NCBI RefSeq assembly: GCF_005116455.1
Contig: NZ_SWBP01000005.1
Span: 248,001-312,000 of the forward strand
Length of the DNA stretch: 64,000 nt
Direction of reading: 5' to 3'
Source: Pedobacter cryophilus
GTDB taxonomy: Bacteria; Bacteroidota; Bacteroidia; Sphingobacteriales; Sphingobacteriaceae
The notes below the pieces were generated by a model, which saw only the letters and a program-made list of their open reading frames with translations, had not been told where the DNA came from and made no database searches. A program made the position numbers and the translations under genes. Positions 28,639-38,600 of the stretch are shown here, one piece after another (the first letter of the stretch is position 1; the number at the start of each line of letters is the position of its first letter).

Positions 28639-30591
28639 TTAGACTTCAATAGATTCTGTTTTATTCTTTTTTGGTGTTGATAAATTAGCGGTTCTGTCAC
28701 CTAAGATTTTTTCTAAATCTTCTTTAAAAATGATTTCTTTTTTGAGCAATAATTCTGCAACAGCTTTTAAATTTTCTTTATTTTCTTTGAGGATATTTTT
28801 ACTTCGTTCATAAACTTCGGCTACCAGTTTTCTTACTTCTTCATCAATTAATTTACCGGTTTCTTCGCTAAATGGTTTTTGTATTCCGCTATCTCTTTGC
28901 CCTGTAGAATCATAATAGCTAATATTACCTAACTTTTGGTTAAACCCATAATAAGTTACCATCATATAGGCTTCTTTAGTTACTTTTTCTAAATCGTCTA
29001 AAGCACCAGAAGTGGTTTCATTAAAAATTATTTCTTCTGCAGCTCTTCCTCCCAAGGTGGCGCATAAACTGTCTATAAAAGCAGCTTTACTTTTTAATTG
29101 TTTTTCTTCGGGCAAATACCAAGCAGAACCTAAAGATTTGCCCCTTGGAATGATGGAAACTTTAACTAAAGGATCTACATTTTTTAATAACCAGCTTACT
29201 ACCGCATGGCCAGCTTCATGGTAAGCAATTATTTTTTTCTCATCGGGCGAGATAATTTTACTCCTTTTTTCTAATCCGGCAACTACACGGTCTATGGCAT
29301 CTAAAAAATCAGATTTATTTACATATTCATTCTTTTTTCTGGCGGCTATTAAGGCAGCTTCATTACAAATATTGGCAATATCAGCACCCGAGAAACCAGG
29401 AGTTTGACTGGCTAGGAAATTAATATCTACTTTACCATCTGTTACCAAGGGCTTTAAGTGTACTGCAAAAATCTCTTCTCTTTCTTTTTTATTTGGAAGT
29501 TCTAAATAAATGTGCCTATCAAACCTGCCGGGCCTCAAAAGGGCAGCGTCTAATAAATCAGCCCGGTTAGTTGCGGCCAACACAATTACGCCACTATTGG
29601 TCCCAAAGCCATCCATTTCGGTAAGTAATTGATTGAGGGTACTTTCTCTTTCATCATTTGCGCCACTTAAAAAAGTGCCTTTCCCTCTTGATCTTCCTAT
29701 GGCATCAATCTCATCAATAAATATAATGCAGGGGGCTTTTTCCTTAGCTCTTTTAAATAAATCTCTTACTCTAGAAGCACCAACACCCACAAACATTTCT
29801 ACAAATTCCGATCCTGATAAGGTAAAAAAAGGAACTTGTGCTTCGCCAGCAACAGCTTTGGCTAAAAGGGTTTTGCCGGTTCCGGGTGGGCCAACCAGTA
29901 CAACTCCTTTTGGTATTTTTGCGCCTAATTTGGTAAATACTGTTGGGTTTTTTAAAAAACTAACAATTTCTATAATCTCTACTTTTGCTTCTTCTAAGCC
30001 GGCTACATCTTTAAAAGTAAGGTCGCTTTTTTTCTTTTCTATTAAGGTTGCGGTAGATTTTCCAAAATTAAAAACCGAATTTCCTTCTGCGGCACTACTA
30101 CTCCATCTTCTAATAAAATAGGCCCAAAAAGCGATGATTAAAATAAGCGGTAAAATCCAGCCTAAGCTGTTTAAAAACCAATTGGTATATTTTACATAAG
30201 TCACCGGAATTTTATCTTTGGGTAAAAAATCTTTTTCGGCCAATTCCATTTTATGTTCAAAAGATTCTAAAGAACCAATACTAAAGGAGTATTGAGGCTG
30301 CCCACTAGTACTCACTCTAGAAAATGGGTCTTTTGCTGGTTTCTCTTTAAGGTAAACTTCAACCTTTTCATTATTAATGACCACCAGTTTTTCGACTATT
30401 TTTTTACTCAATATATTTTGCTCAAAATACTGCCAAGTAATTTCTTTTCCGGGTGTAGCAGTAAAGTAGGGAAGAAAGAATAATAAGCCAAAAACTACAA
30501 GATAAAGAAACCACCATTTAAATCGTTTTTCAACAGGTTGATTTTCTTTGGAACTCTGCCGAAGGGTAGTTTTTTTTGGCTTGGGATTCAT
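28639..30591 (-). CDS. ftsH: membrane AAA+ zinc protease FtsH
   Basis: Degrades misfolded or short-lived membrane and cytoplasmic proteins. The 650-residue protein has two membrane helices (about 26-43 and 138-160) around a small periplasmic domain, then the AAA module with Walker A GPPGTGKT, Walker B CIIFIDEIDAIG and the pore-loop region FVGVGASRVRDLF, and the M41 peptidase with HEAGH (His458, Glu459, His462) and the distal Asp in SGALDDLEKVT. Length is normal. The basic N-terminal tail (MNPKPKKTTLRQ) suggests it may be a second FtsH paralogue, as many Bacteroidota have two; this cannot be settled here. Divergent from a 58-codon gene. Confidence 0.95.
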   Translation of the reverse strand: MNPKPKKTTLRQSSKENQPVEKRFKWWFLYLVVFGLLFFLPYFTATPGKEITWQYFEQNILSKKIVEKLVVINNEKVEVYLKEKPAKDPFSRVSTSGQPQYSFSIGSLESFEHKMELAEKDFLPKDKIPVTYVKYTNWFLNSLGWILPLILIIAFWAYFIRRWSSSAAEGNSVFNFGKSTATLIEKKKSDLTFKDVAGLEEAKVEIIEIVSFLKNPTVFTKLGAKIPKGVVLVGPPGTGKTLLAKAVAGEAQVPFFTLSGSEFVEMFVGVGASRVRDLFKRAKEKAPCIIFIDEIDAIGRSRGKGTFLSGANDERESTLNQLLTEMDGFGTNSGVIVLAATNRADLLDAALLRPGRFDRHIYLELPNKKEREEIFAVHLKPLVTDGKVDINFLASQTPGFSGADIANICNEAALIAARKKNEYVNKSDFLDAIDRVVAGLEKRSKIISPDEKKIIAYHEAGHAVVSWLLKNVDPLVKVSIIPRGKSLGSAWYLPEEKQLKSKAAFIDSLCATLGGRAAEEIIFNETTSGALDDLEKVTKEAYMMVTYYGFNQKLGNISYYDSTGQRDSGIQKPFSEETGKLIDEEVRKLVAEVYERSKNILKENKENLKAVAELLLKKEIIFKEDLEKILGDRTANLSTPKKNKTESIEV

Positions 30592-30771
30592 CCTGTAAAG
30601 TTTAAGAAATTAGGAGGATAAAGTAATGATAGCAATCAGTTAAAAGCCTGATTGAGTTGATCATCGCTTGAATTTTAAAGCGATAAATTTAAATGGTTTT
30701 AACTTAGGCTTAAGTTTTGTTGATAGAAAAAGGGTGGCAAAACGTTAGCATAAATTCTTAAGAAAAACATC

Positions 30772-30948
30772 ATGAAAGAACTATTTAACGACTTTGGTTT
30801 AGAATTAAACGATTTAAATTCAATGGTAAAAGAAAGAGCAATAGAAATTGCTAACCAATTATTAGAAGAAGAAGGTTGGTTAAAAGAAGAGGCTTTAAAA
30901 GAAGGAATTAAACAGGCCCAAGAATGGTTTTTAGATTTGGAGGGATGA
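30772..30948 (+). CDS. small acidic/helical protein of unknown function, 58 residues
   Basis: An intact small ORF beginning ATG at 30772 and ending TGA at 30946-30948, reading MKELFNDFGLELNDLN at the start and ending AQEWFLDLEG. The sequence is amphipathic and helical, rich in Glu, Leu and Lys, with no Cys and no signal peptide. I do not recognise the family. It is transcribed away from ftsH, about 180 bases from that gene's start. The good amphipathic pattern and absence of low-complexity noise support a real gene. It could modulate FtsH or be its substrate, but that is only a guess from position. Confidence 0.6.
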   Translation: MKELFNDFGLELNDLNSMVKERAIEIANQLLEEEGWLKEEALKEGIKQAQEWFLDLEG

Positions 30949-31020
30949 TTATTTTAAAAACAGCACTTTACTCTCATAAATTGAATGCTGGCAGATTTTT
31001 GCATTAATTTTCTTATTCTT

Positions 31021-31608
31021 CATCCTTTTTATTTAACAGCAAATGAGATGTTATATTCTCAAAATCTGCATCTTTATCTTGGTGCAAAGCCTAAAGAGCC
31101 GGGTGAAAGTACTTGAGCCGAGTTAAGAGAGGCTCAATCTATGGCTCTTGCTTTACCAAATACAGGTATGGCGGTCACTCATGATATTGGACAATGGAAT
31201 GATATTCACCCGCTTAATAAAATGGATGTGGGCAAACGATTAGCACTATCAGCACAAAAAGTAGCCTACGGAGATGAAAATGTTGTTGCTTTTGGTCCTA
31301 CTTTTAAGTCTATGGAAATTATCAAAAACCAATGTGTAATTACATTTGATAATATAGGAAGCGGACTAAAGATAAACAGTGATGGAAATTTAAACCAGTT
31401 TACTATTGCTGGGGCTGATCATAAATTTTTAAAAGCCAATATTCGTATTGAAAACAATAAAATATTTATTTGGAATGATACCCTTGATCAACCTGTTGCA
31501 GTAAGATATGCTTGGGCAAATAACCCAGAAGGAGATAATTTGTATAATAAGGAAGGATTGCCAGCATCATCTTTCCGTACGGATGATTGGAAGGGAATTA
31601 CTCAGTAG
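31021..31608 (+). pseudogene. sialate O-acetylesterase, decayed 3' fragment
   Basis: The frame through 31608 encodes the C-terminal third of a sialate O-acetylesterase: AELREAQSMALALPNTGMAV, then a HDIGQWNDIHPLNKMDVGKRLALSAQKVAYGD segment with the catalytic DIHP motif (Asp/His), and the terminal VRYAWANNPEGDNLYNKEGLPASSFRTD block. Upstream the frame is closed by TGA at 31114-31116 at a position where the family has Trp before AELREAQ, so TGG to TGA is the simplest change. The N-terminal two thirds, including the catalytic Ser, are missing. The remains lie just outside the left boundary of the tRNA-Ser island. Confidence 0.85.
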
Positions 31609-31698
31609 ATTAATTTTTTATGCTGATTAATTCGTTTCTTCTGATAAAAAACTTAAATTTTATGAAATAGGGTATTAAATTTATTTCACTTTGTAAAC

Positions 31699-31740
31699 AA
31701 AAAAAGTCCTGCAAATCATTTGATTTGCAGGACTTTTTTT
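31699..31740. terminator. strong hairpin next to the tRNA-Ser 3' fragment
   Basis: Perfect 20-bp stem (31699-31718 and 31721-31740) with A- and T-runs. Its core, CAAATCA...TGATTTGCAGG, matches the terminator beside the complete tRNA-Ser at 55961-55996, so it is probably the original terminator of that tRNA, displaced by island insertion. Confidence 0.8.
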
Positions 31741-31748
31741 GTTTAAGT

Positions 31749-31771
31749 TGCGGAGAAAGAGGGATTCGAAC
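31749..31771 (-). other. tRNA-Ser 3'-end fragment: putative attachment site (distal att)
   Basis: 23 bases are identical to 56019-56041, the 3' end of tRNA-Ser(GGA) (acceptor strand, discriminator and the T-loop side of the T-arm). Identity stops abruptly at 31772. The rest of the tRNA is absent here. The fragment has the same orientation as the complete gene, as expected for the direct repeats produced by tyrosine-recombinase insertion into a tRNA 3' end. Confidence 0.8.
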
Positions 31772-32019
31772 TTTAATTTTAACTAGTTGTTAATTAGCTG
31801 TTTAAAGTTTGTGTTTTCTCTTAGTTCTCGATTTGCTCTACTTTATATTGATTTTACTTTCTGCAATTTATAGTATAAATATATAAAATATTAGTTGAGC
31901 TTCTTGAAAAAGAAATCATTTTTAGGTTATTGCTATGTTAATTTTAGGGATATTAAGTTACCCTTTACTAATTTCAGGTGGATGAGTCATACTTTTTTAT
32001 TTTGTGAGAATTATCTAAT
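31772..32019. other. left island margin, no gene seen
   Basis: AT-rich sequence between the tRNA fragment and the permease operator. A 64-codon open frame overlaps it and the operator (31895-32089), but its composition and overlap with the promoter argue against it being a gene. Confidence 0.5.
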
Positions 32020-32059
32020 AAAAATACTTAAACTTGTGTATACAAGTTTAAGTATTTTT
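32020..32059. promoter_or_regulatory. GntR operator upstream of the permease (40-bp palindrome)
   Basis: Two perfect 18-base arms (32020-32037 and 32042-32059) around GTAT. The centre ACTTGTGTATACAAGT matches the operators at 34379 and 48805. It ends 2 bases before the -7 box, so it covers the -33 position and a bound protein would block transcription. Confidence 0.85.
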
Positions 32060-32061
32060 AT

Positions 32062-32069
32062 TATTTTTG
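32062..32069 (+). promoter_or_regulatory. -7 box of the permease promoter
   Basis: TATTTTTG fits TAnnTTTG; the ATG follows 28 bases later at 32098. Confidence 0.65.
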
Positions 32070-32097
32070 ATCTTAAACCAATAGAATAAACTAAATT

Positions 32098-33510
32098 ATG
32101 AATAATACCGTAAGCCCAGAGCAACCTAGGTATACCATTCCTTTTGCTACTTTAACTACCTTGTTTTTTATGTGGGGTTTTATTACCTGCATGAATGATG
32201 TACTTATTCCACACCTTAAAGAGCTGTTTAATCTCAGTTATTTACAGTCTATGTTGGTGCAATTCTGTTTTTTTGGGGCATACTTTACAGGTTCTGTTAT
32301 TTACTTTATCACATCTTATTTATGGGGAGATCCTATTAATAAAATAGGGTATAAAAACGGTATGTTACTTGGACTATTGACTGCGGCTATTGGGTGTTTT
32401 TTATTTTATCCTGCGGCGGTATTTTCTGTTTACGGTCTTTTTTTAAGCGCACTATTCATTTTAGGATTAGGTTTTACTTTGTTACAGATTGCAGCTAATC
32501 CTTATGTTTCTTTATTGGGCAAACCAGAAGGAGCTTCTAGCCGCTTAAACCTTGCGCAGGCATTTAACTCTTTAGGAACCACCATTGCACCTATAATAGG
32601 TGGCTTTCTTATTTTTGAATTTTTCGCCGTAAATGGAGAAATTACTGCAGCAGCAACAGAAATTCCATATATAATTTTTACAGGGGTATTTTTGCTGTTA
32701 GCAATACTTCTGTATAAAATAAAATTGCCTGAATTTAAAACAGAAGAATCTTTACCAGAAGGTTTAGGGGCATTGCAATTTTCACATTTAAAATTGGGTA
32801 TTTTGGGTATCTTTTTTTATGTCGGAGCAGAAGTGTGCATAGGAAGTTTTGTTATCAATTTTTTGGCTTTACCAGAAATTATGGGTATTCCAGAATCGGT
32901 AAGTAAAAATTATTTGGCGTTGTATTGGGGAGGAGCGATGATAGGCAGATTTATAGGAGCCATATCTTTAAGTCAGGGATTGTCAGGAAGTAAAAAAATA
33001 AGCTACATGGTTATTGCTGCTTTGCTGGTTTTTGGGGTAATATTTGCTATTGTTGATCTCAGTTTTTCGCAAATTTCTACCTTTTTAATATTTATGATCA
33101 TCAATCTTATTGGTTTTTTTATTGGGAAATCTGCGCCAGCAAAAACATTAGCTCTTTTTGCTTTAGTTAATGTGGTATTGGTGTTCATTACAATTTTTAC
33201 TAACGGTTCTATTGCTATGTGGACGGTTTTAAGTGCCGGACTTTTTAATTCTATTATGTGGTCTAATATTTTTACGCTTTCTATACACGGTTTGGGTAAA
33301 TATACTAGTCAAGGATCTTCATTATTGGTGATGGCTATTCTTGGAGGAGCGATATTACCACTTGTTCAAGGTGCGTTAGCAGATTCCTTAGGGTTACAAT
33401 ATTCTTTTATTGTACCTGTTTTTTGTTACCTATATATTGCCTTTTTTGGTTTTTATTGCAGCCGAAAATTAGGAGATGTAAAGGTGGAAAGTATAAGTGG
33501 AGGTCACTAA
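32098..33510 (+). CDS. FucP/GluP-type sugar:H+ symporter (MFS, FHS family)
   Basis: A 470-residue, 12-helix inner-membrane sugar permease. The N-terminal FATLTTLFFMWGFITCMNDVLIPHLKELF is the hallmark of the fucose/glucose/galactose permease family, and LGLGFTLLQIAANPYVSLLG, LNLAQAFNSLGTTIAP and GAMIGRF follow at the expected places. Acidic and Asn residues of helix 1 (MNDVLIP) take part in proton coupling in FucP. A GntR-type palindrome overlaps its promoter, so it is probably the importer for the sugar released by the nearby hydrolases. Convergent with gntR. Confidence 0.93.
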   Translation: MNNTVSPEQPRYTIPFATLTTLFFMWGFITCMNDVLIPHLKELFNLSYLQSMLVQFCFFGAYFTGSVIYFITSYLWGDPINKIGYKNGMLLGLLTAAIGCFLFYPAAVFSVYGLFLSALFILGLGFTLLQIAANPYVSLLGKPEGASSRLNLAQAFNSLGTTIAPIIGGFLIFEFFAVNGEITAAATEIPYIIFTGVFLLLAILLYKIKLPEFKTEESLPEGLGALQFSHLKLGILGIFFYVGAEVCIGSFVINFLALPEIMGIPESVSKNYLALYWGGAMIGRFIGAISLSQGLSGSKKISYMVIAALLVFGVIFAIVDLSFSQISTFLIFMIINLIGFFIGKSAPAKTLALFALVNVVLVFITIFTNGSIAMWTVLSAGLFNSIMWSNIFTLSIHGLGKYTSQGSSLLVMAILGGAILPLVQGALADSLGLQYSFIVPVFCYLYIAFFGFYCSRKLGDVKVESISGGH

Positions 33511-33532
33511 TTTTTTTATATTTTGCGGAGAT

Positions 33533-33570
33533 AAAACAGGCTGTTTTCCTAAAAAAAACAGCCTGTTTTA
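33533..33570. terminator. bidirectional terminator between permease and gntR
   Basis: Hairpin AAAACAGGCTGTTTT / AAAACAGCCTGTTTT with A- and T-rich sides, between convergent stop codons. Confidence 0.85.
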
Positions 33571-33571
33571 A

Positions 33572-34288
33572 TTAAAAATAATCTTGTAAGAAGTATTCTT
33601 CTGTATTACAATACAGCGAAGAATAAATATTTAAACCTTGAATGTTTGTTTGTAATCTTCTTTTCATATGAACAAGAGGATGACTGGTTTTAATATCTAG
33701 TAATTTACTGATCTTTTTATCACCATGTATAGCCCATATTTTCTGTTCACCTTCTTTTACTTCAACTTGATATTGTTCGTTAAGTAATTTAAACAACGAA
33801 CGGTTTTCCAAGTTTTTTGAAGAAAATCTAGGCAGGTGTTGGTTGGTAATAAAAGTCTCTTCATATAAAACCGGAACTTGGTCTATAAACCTCAACCTAG
33901 TTAAAAAAATGCAACCTTTCTTTTGCTCTTCTTCGTCCAAATCATAAAAAAAATCTACTGGCCAATCCTGTTTTATTTGTTTTTGCAATATAGAGGTCAC
34001 TAAATCTTGATCTCCCACACCTGCAGTTACACCACTTAAAGAAAGAATTCCCAAGCCTTTTTTAGGTTCAGAAACAATACTGCCTTTACCATGCCTACGG
34101 GTAATATAGCCCATATTTATAAGGCCAGATAATGCTTGCCTTACGGTAACTCTGGTGGTGTTATAAGTTTTACATAAATCATTTTCAGAAGGTAGCAAGT
34201 CGCCTTTTTTATAATCGCCTTTGTCTATTAAAGCTTTAAGGTCATCTATTACCTTTTTATATAAAGGAGTGTTGTCTTTCTTAATCAT
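33572..34288 (-). CDS. GntR/HutC family transcriptional repressor (UTRA domain)
   Basis: A 238-residue regulator. The N-terminal winged helix is typical GntR: PLYKKVIDDLKALIDKGDYKKGDLLPSENDLCKTYNTTRVTVRQALSGLINMGYITRRHGKGS read in consecutive segments. The C-terminal UTRA effector domain (about 85-235) contains FLTRLRFIDQVPVLYEETFI and is expected to bind a phosphorylated sugar. Start is the ATG at 34288; a TTG at 34318 would overlap the -7 box of the gene's own promoter. Four matching palindromes in this window overlap the promoters of this gene, the permease, the SUS operon and the catabolic operon, so it is very probably the local repressor. Confidence 0.92.
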   Translation of the reverse strand: MIKKDNTPLYKKVIDDLKALIDKGDYKKGDLLPSENDLCKTYNTTRVTVRQALSGLINMGYITRRHGKGSIVSEPKKGLGILSLSGVTAGVGDQDLVTSILQKQIKQDWPVDFFYDLDEEEQKKGCIFLTRLRFIDQVPVLYEETFITNQHLPRFSSKNLENRSLFKLLNEQYQVEVKEGEQKIWAIHGDKKISKLLDIKTSHPLVHMKRRLQTNIQGLNIYSSLYCNTEEYFLQDYF

Positions 34289-34315
34289 TTCATTTAAAAA
34301 AATAGGTTTCTTTTG

Positions 34316-34323
34316 CAAATGTA
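34316..34323 (-). promoter_or_regulatory. -7 box of the gntR promoter
   Basis: TACATTTG on the minus strand fits TAnnTTTG, 27 bases before the ATG at 34288. Confidence 0.6.
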
Positions 34324-34342
34324 GTTATTGTTATGCTTATCA

Positions 34343-34356
34343 GATGTATATACAAG
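34343..34356. promoter_or_regulatory. GntR operator, gntR side (imperfect)
   Basis: GATGTATATACAAG differs from the consensus CTTGTATATACAAG at two bases in the left arm. It lies 19 bases upstream of the gntR -7 box and suggests autoregulation. Confidence 0.7.
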
Positions 34357-34378
34357 GCAAAAAATATTTCATTTTTAT

Positions 34379-34392
34379 CTTGTATATACAAG
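34379..34392. promoter_or_regulatory. GntR operator of the SUS operon
   Basis: Perfect 14-bp palindrome CTTGTATATACAAG, ending 10 bases before the -7 box at 34403, so it covers the -33 region. Confidence 0.8.
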
Positions 34393-34402
34393 TTATTCTT
34401 TT

Positions 34403-34410
34403 TATGTTTG
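34403..34410 (+). promoter_or_regulatory. -7 box of the SUS operon promoter
   Basis: TATGTTTG fits TAnnTTTG; 54 bases separate it from the first ATG at 34465. Confidence 0.65.
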
Positions 34411-34464
34411 ATATGTAACATCATCCAGATGTTCAAAACCAATTAAAACTAAAATATAAATCAG

Positions 34465-35583
34465 ATGAAAAGAAAAATTTACTTATCTATTTTACTTTTT
34501 TTTATTCTAAAAGGAGTAAATTCTCAAACTATCCAAACATTAGACAATTGCGAAAGTGTTACTGGTTGGTCTACCGAGTGGACTAATAATGGAATCAGTT
34601 TAGACGCTACTAACTTTAAAGAAGGCGCAAATTCTATACAAACAGCAAATAATACAGCAACTAATTATGTTCTTGCTTCTAAAACATATACTGTCCCATT
34701 TAATACGGGAGTTGATAAAGCAACAGGGTATTTGTCATTTTGGTTATATGTATCGGATGTGGTTGCCTTAAATCCGTTAGATTGGACTGGGGCAATAGAA
34801 ATCACAAGTTCAGGTGGTGCTGATGTAAATGAATGGGCTTGGAATATTAATAGCTCCTTAAATTTACATAACGGATGGAATAATGTGATTTTGAAGTTAA
34901 GTGATGCTAATACATCTGGAGGAGAAGCTAATATTGCCGCAATAAATTTTTTCAGAATTTATAAAGAAGTAACCGGACCTGTAAGTCTCAAAATAGATGA
35001 TATAAAATTTTCTTCTACTTATTCGGTTTTGCCAGTAAGCTTAACTAGTTTTTCAGCAGATTATTATGGTGAAAAATCAAGAATTCAATGGACTACTATT
35101 ACGGAGAATAATAACTCTCATTTTGAAATTCAAAAATCAAATAATGGCATTGATTTTATAAAATTAACTGATTTACCTGCAAAAGCAAATAGTGAAGAAA
35201 AACACCTATATGTAGCATATGATAATTCTCCAAGCTTGGGGGTTAATTATTACAAATTACTTCAATTTGATTTAAATGGCAAGTTTCAAGATTTTGGTGT
35301 TAAAGCCGTAAATATTGCTATAAGAAATAATGATGGTTTTACTGTATATCCTAACCCGAGTAACGGGGAGTTTAATCTGATAATCCCTAGTTTGGCAGAT
35401 AAAAATTTCAATGTTACAATAACTGATTTATCAGGCAAAAAAATACTTTCCGATAAAATAAAGTACAGTACAGATAATACAAATTATAATTTTAGGTATT
35501 CTGAAAAATTAAACAAAGGATCATATATACTAACCATTAATTCAGTAGGTATGAGCAAAACATCTATTATTATAATAAATTAA
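34465..35583 (+). CDS. secreted protein with jelly-roll carbohydrate-binding-like domain and T9SS sorting domain
   Basis: A 372-residue exported protein. A signal peptide (1-20, ending near GVNSQ) leads into a beta-sandwich (about 23-185) resembling galactose-binding-like carbohydrate-binding domains: CESVTGWSTEWTNNGISL, EGANSIQ, GYLSFWLYVSD and VSLKIDDIKF. A fibronectin-like segment follows (190-290, LPVSLTSFSADYYGEKSRIQW), then the type A T9SS C-terminal domain (about 295-372, FTVYPNPSNGEFNL, KGSYILTI). No catalytic domain is seen, so it probably captures the glycan outside the cell. It is the first gene of the GntR-controlled operon, 33 bases before susC. Confidence 0.8.
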   Translation: MKRKIYLSILLFFILKGVNSQTIQTLDNCESVTGWSTEWTNNGISLDATNFKEGANSIQTANNTATNYVLASKTYTVPFNTGVDKATGYLSFWLYVSDVVALNPLDWTGAIEITSSGGADVNEWAWNINSSLNLHNGWNNVILKLSDANTSGGEANIAAINFFRIYKEVTGPVSLKIDDIKFSSTYSVLPVSLTSFSADYYGEKSRIQWTTITENNNSHFEIQKSNNGIDFIKLTDLPAKANSEEKHLYVAYDNSPSLGVNYYKLLQFDLNGKFQDFGVKAVNIAIRNNDGFTVYPNPSNGEFNLIIPSLADKNFNVTITDLSGKKILSDKIKYSTDNTNYNFRYSEKLNKGSYILTINSVGMSKTSIIIIN

Positions 35584-35616
35584 TAATACAAATTAACTTA
35601 ATCAATTATATAATTT

Positions 35617-38600
35617 ATGAAATCAATTGTATTTAATAGTAAATCCTTAGGATTGAAAGTATACTTATTGAATATCATTTTTCTATTTTTTTCTGTCCCT
35701 CTTAATATTTTCGCTAATAATAATGTGGAGATATTAAAAGGTGTAGATATTAGAATTAGTGGTGTTGTAAAAGGAGATAATGGAGAAACTCTGCCGGGGG
35801 CATCTGTAACAATAAAGGGGACATCTAAGGGTGCTATCACTGATGTTGAAGGGAGGTTTGTTATAAATGTTCCTTCAGAGCAGTCTATTTTGGTTATAAG
35901 TTTTGCCGGTATGGAGCTTAAAGAGGTTGTTGTTGGGCAAAATGTTAATCTTGAAATTCAATTAAAAAGTAGTAATAAAAATTTAGATGAAGTAATTGTT
36001 GTAGGTTATGGAACTGTTAAAAAAGGTGATTTAACAGGTAGTGTAGCTTCTATAAAAGGGGATAAAATAACACAAGTTTCATCTGGGTCTTTCGAGACGT
36101 TATTGCAGGGGCGTGTATCTGGTTTAACAGTGATAAATAACAATAATGATAATCCTCAAGGTGGTTCTACAGTTAGAATACGAGGTGTTAGTTCTATAAA
36201 TGGATCTAATGCCCCACTAGTTGTATTAGATGGGATTCCTTTAGGTGATGCAGGTAATCTAAATGCAATTAACCCAAATATTATTTCATCTATTGAAGTA
36301 TTAAAAGATGCATCTGCTACTGCTATTTATGGTTCTAGAGGCGCAAATGGTGTAATTATGATAACCACTAAGCGTGGTACAGAGGGTACTTCAAATGTGT
36401 GGTTTAATCAAAAAAATAGTTTTGGTTTTTTTAGCAATGAACTTGATTATTGGCGAAATCCTCTTGATATGGCTATTCTTGAAAATGAGTCGTATGAAAA
36501 TGCGGGTGTAGAACCCCGTTATATTGGTAAAAAAGATCAATTAGGAACTTATTATCCTTCTATAACGGAATTGAAGAACAATGACTGGCCGTATCAAACT
36601 AATTGGTCAGATTATATATTTAGAAAAGCATCTGTTACTCAGGATTATAACTTAGGAGTTGAAGGTGGGTCGCAAAAAGATCATTATTATGTTAGTTTAG
36701 GTTATTATAAAGGACAAGGAATGCAGATTGACGATGATTATAATAAGTTATCTCTTGATTTATCTTATGATCATAATGTCGCTAAAACATTAGTAATAAG
36801 AAGTCGTACTGGATTTTATAGAGGTAAAAGAAACGTGAATTATGGCATGGACTATACTAGAAATCCTTTATTTCCTGTACTTAATGGGGATGGGTCTTAT
36901 TATAAAATGTTTGATACAGATTATGGAAATCCCTTGGCTTTAACCAATGAGCGAACAAATAAAGGGGAGAATTTAGATGGATATGCACAATTACAAGCTG
37001 ATTGGGATATTTTACCAGATTTGAAATTTGTTTTACGAGGAAATGCTAGATCTGGTATGGGAAATACATATTATTTTAATCCTGTTAAGTACACCGTAAG
37101 CGGAGATAGATTTAACGGCGATGGTGGAATAGGAGCATCCAATTATCTTAATGTCACATCAGACGCATATCTTACTTATACAAAAAAACTGAAAGGATCA
37201 CATGATTTTAGTGTAATGCTTGGGTCTACTATAGAAAATTCAGTTTCTAAAGGGGTAAGTACTGTTGGACAAGGATTTTCTAATACAGTTTTACGAGAAG
37301 AGAATTTAGGTGGTGCTGATAAGCAGATTGTTGGAAGTTATAGGACTGAATCCGTATTGATGTCGGGTTTTGCCCGTCTTAATTATACATTTAAAAACAA
37401 ATATCTTTTTACGTTTACAGGTCGGGCAGATGGGAGTTCTAAATTTGGAACAAATAATAAATGGGGTTTTTTCCCATCAGGTGCGCTTAGCTGGAAATTA
37501 ATTGAAGAAGATTTTATAAAAAATTTAAATGTTTTTGATCAGTTAAAAATCCGTACTAGTTATGGTATATCTGGTAATCAAGGTATTTCACCCTACCAAT
37601 CTATTTCTCAATATGGACAGGATTTTTATTATCTAAACGGCGAAGAGTATATTATTTATGGTGTAGGCAGAGAGATTGGAAGAGAGGGAGAAGGTAACAG
37701 ATATGTACAATGGGGAGGAATGGCTAGTAAAGATTTACGTTGGGAGAAAACTGCTCAGTTAGATTTAGGTTTAGATATGTCGTTCTTTAAAAGTAGGCTT
37801 AATTTGGTTTTTGATTATTATCATAAAATAACTACAGATCTTTTAAGAAGACAGTTTTTGAATCCAAGTACAGGGTTTGATCGCGTTTGGACAAATGATG
37901 GAGAAATTTTGAATAAAGGGATAGAACTATCTCTAGACGCAAACGTGATCACAAAAGGCGATCTTAAATTTAACGCAGGCCTTGTATTTAATGCAAATCG
38001 TAATAAAGTAGTCAGTATAGGCTCTAAATCTAGTTCAGGATATAGTGAAGTTAATGGATTAAAGTACGAAGCTTATGGTTCAGGTGTACTTAATGATGCT
38101 TTTTTAAATGTATTGGCTATTGGTTATCCTGTTAATTCTTTTTATGGCTATCAAGTAAACGGAATTATACAAGATATGCCTGATAATCCCACAAAAACTA
38201 ATAGACCAGGAGAATTTAATTATGTTGGTTTAAAAGCAGATGGAACATTAGATCCTAATGCTAGAACAATTATTGGTGATCCTAATCCAGATTTTACAGC
38301 TGGCCTTAATCTGCAATTTACTTATAAAAAAGGTTTAGATCTTGCTATACAATTTTATACAGTGTATGGTAATGATATCTTTTCGACAAGAAAATTAAAT
38401 GGTATTGCTTATACAGCAGATAGATGGACTCCTGAGAATCCTAATAATCTGCGTCCTTCATTACGAGCAGATAGGCAATATTATGCTTCATCTTGGTTTG
38501 TAGAAGATGGCTCTTTTTTAAGAGTACAAAATGTCACTTTAGGATATACTTTTTCTCCAAAACAGATAAGAAAACTTCAGGGAGCAAGGCTCTATTTCAA

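Noticed and set aside
31895-32089. 64-codon frame before the permease gene
   Set aside because: It contains the whole GntR operator and the -7 box and is rich in Phe/Leu/Tyr as expected from AT-rich noise.
34289-34318. TTG start for the GntR regulator
   Set aside because: The TTG is part of the regulator's own -7 box; the ATG at 34288 begins the conserved winged-helix region.
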